Of a stretch of 5,780 bases of DNA, positions 5,074-5,780 are shown in pieces (within the stretch, counting starts at the first letter, position 1; every line of letters starts with the position of its first letter). The position numbers and the translations under genes were made by a program. The notes beneath the pieces are model-generated. The model made no database searches, was not told where the DNA came from, and saw nothing but the letters and a program-made list of their open reading frames with translations. Origin of the DNA: Chloroflexota bacterium (GTDB taxonomy: Bacteria > Chloroflexota > Limnocylindria > Limnocylindrales > CSP1-4); the NCBI GenBank assembly GCA_025935655.1, contig JAICUV010000224.1, positions 1 to 5,780 of the forward strand, written 5' to 3'.

Positions 5074-5780
5074 ATGACGCAGGGCACCGTGATCGTGATC
5101 GGCGGCGCGGAGGACAAGGTCAGGGACCGCCTCATCCTCGGCCGGTTCGTCGCGCTCGCGGGCGGGCGTGACGCGCGAATCGCCGTCATCTCGACGGCCT
5201 CCTCGATGGGGCCCGAGGCCGGCGCGCGCTACCGGGACATCTTCACGGAGCTCGGGGCGGCCAGCGTCTCGCCCCTCCATGCCGAGACGCGGACGCAGGC
5301 CAACGACGAGCACATCGCGCGCCAGGTCCGAGAGGCGACGGGGGTGTTCATGACCGGCGGCAACCAGCTCCGGCTGTCGTCGATGATCGGCGGGACGCGG
5401 CTCGCGGACGCGATCATGACCCGCTTCCAGGCCGGGTCCGTGGTGGCGGGGACGTCCGCGGGGGCGTCCGCGGTGTCGTCGCACATGATCGCGTTCGGGG
5501 CGTCGGGCGCGACGCCGAAGCACCGCATGGCGCAGATCGCCGCGGGCCTGGGACTGCTGCCGGGCGTCATCGTGGACCAGCACTTCCAGCAGCGGAACCG
5601 GCTGGGCCGGCTGCTCTCGCTGATCGCGCAGAACCCGTCGCTGCTGGGCCTGGGGGTGGACGAAGACACGGCGGGGGTCGTGGGGCCGGACTCGATCATG
5701 GAGGTCATCGGCCGGGGGTCGGTGACGGTCGTGGATGGGGCCGCGTCCGAGACCGATGCGTGGGAGATCCGGGGCCATCG
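5074..5780 (+). CDS. cphB: Cyanophycinase (3' end outside window)
   Basis: The first 235 residues of a peptidase family S51 enzyme, which cuts cyanophycin (multi-L-arginyl-poly-L-aspartate) into beta-Asp-Arg dipeptides. Family signatures are all present: G-G-A-E-D-K (10-15), F-M-T-G-G-N-Q-L-R-L (92-101), the nucleophile elbow G-T-S128-A-G-A-S, D168-Q-H170-F-Q-Q-R174-N-R176-L-G-R179 and G-V-D-E197-D-T-A. S128, H170 and E197 match, with a constant offset of 4, the Ser132, His174 and Glu201 I recall for the Synechocystis enzyme, as do the substrate-binding arginines 174, 176 and 179. So the enzyme looks fully active. It has no signal peptide, which fits the intracellular form that mobilises stored granules rather than the secreted form used to feed on external cyanophycin. 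The usual length is about 270 residues, so roughly 35 to 45 are missing at the window end. Cyanophycin synthetase (cphA) is often adjacent and would be expected just downstream, which cannot be seen here. Confidence 0.93.
   Translation, partial: MTQGTVIVIGGAEDKVRDRLILGRFVALAGGRDARIAVISTASSMGPEAGARYRDIFTELGAASVSPLHAETRTQANDEHIARQVREATGVFMTGGNQLRLSSMIGGTRLADAIMTRFQAGSVVAGTSAGASAVSSHMIAFGASGATPKHRMAQIAAGLGLLPGVIVDQHFQQRNRLGRLLSLIAQNPSLLGLGVDEDTAGVVGPDSIMEVIGRGSVTVVDGAASETDAWEIRGH

Noticed and set aside
4037..5077. A 346-codon + strand open frame opposite the glycosyltransferase gene
   Set aside because: Composition is Gln/Arg/His/Pro-rich, with no recognisable motif, and it crosses the divergent promoter region.
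4960..5778. A 272-codon minus-strand open frame opposite the cyanophycinase gene
   Set aside because: The + strand frame encodes a complete cyanophycinase active site; the antisense frame has no motif.

Overview
This is a GC-rich, gene-dense bacterial window of about 5.8 kb. It holds seven protein genes (the first and last cut by the window edges), no RNA gene, no mobile element and no CRISPR array. The strong third-position G/C bias, the Asp/Arg/Ala/Val-rich proteins, GTG starts, and promoters that seem to yield leaderless mRNAs fit a high-GC lineage such as Chloroflexota or Actinomycetota. No marker gene settles the taxonomy.

Block 1 (positions 3-1747, + strand) is a tight operon. It contains the C-terminal end of a GltD-like FAD/NAD(P)-dependent oxidoreductase with a terminal Cys cluster, then two small paralogous integral membrane proteins of 203 and 217 residues. 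The first membrane gene overlaps the oxidoreductase stop by 4 bases, and the second starts 9 bases after the first. The pair share a block from their single histidine through R-P-Y, K-x-T-L-R and D-x-W-W to an R-D pair. I do not recognise the family. The layout suggests a membrane module working with a soluble flavoprotein. A 13-bp perfect hairpin (1781-1814) closes the block.

Block 2 (1841-3973, + strand) is a probable two-gene operon. Its first gene is a stand-alone class II glutamine amidotransferase with Cys2 as nucleophile, and its second is a 12-helix MFS transporter resembling the SLC45/sucrose-transporter type. The start codon of the amidotransferase lies 7 bases after a TATGAT -10 element, with no ribosome binding site.

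Block 3 is a minus-strand gene (3986-4960), convergent with the MFS gene, for a GT87/DUF2029-type polytopic glycosyltransferase. Block 4 is divergent from it: a cyanophycinase gene (5074 onward, cut at the window end) with its full catalytic Ser-His-Glu set, implying cyanophycin storage and a possible cyanophycin synthetase gene just beyond the window. The 113-bp region between these two genes carries both promoters and shared sequence elements.

The most noteworthy points are the uncharacterised paralogous membrane pair behind a flavoprotein, and the consistent split between genes preceded by a close -10 element and no SD (first genes) and genes with GGAGG (downstream genes).
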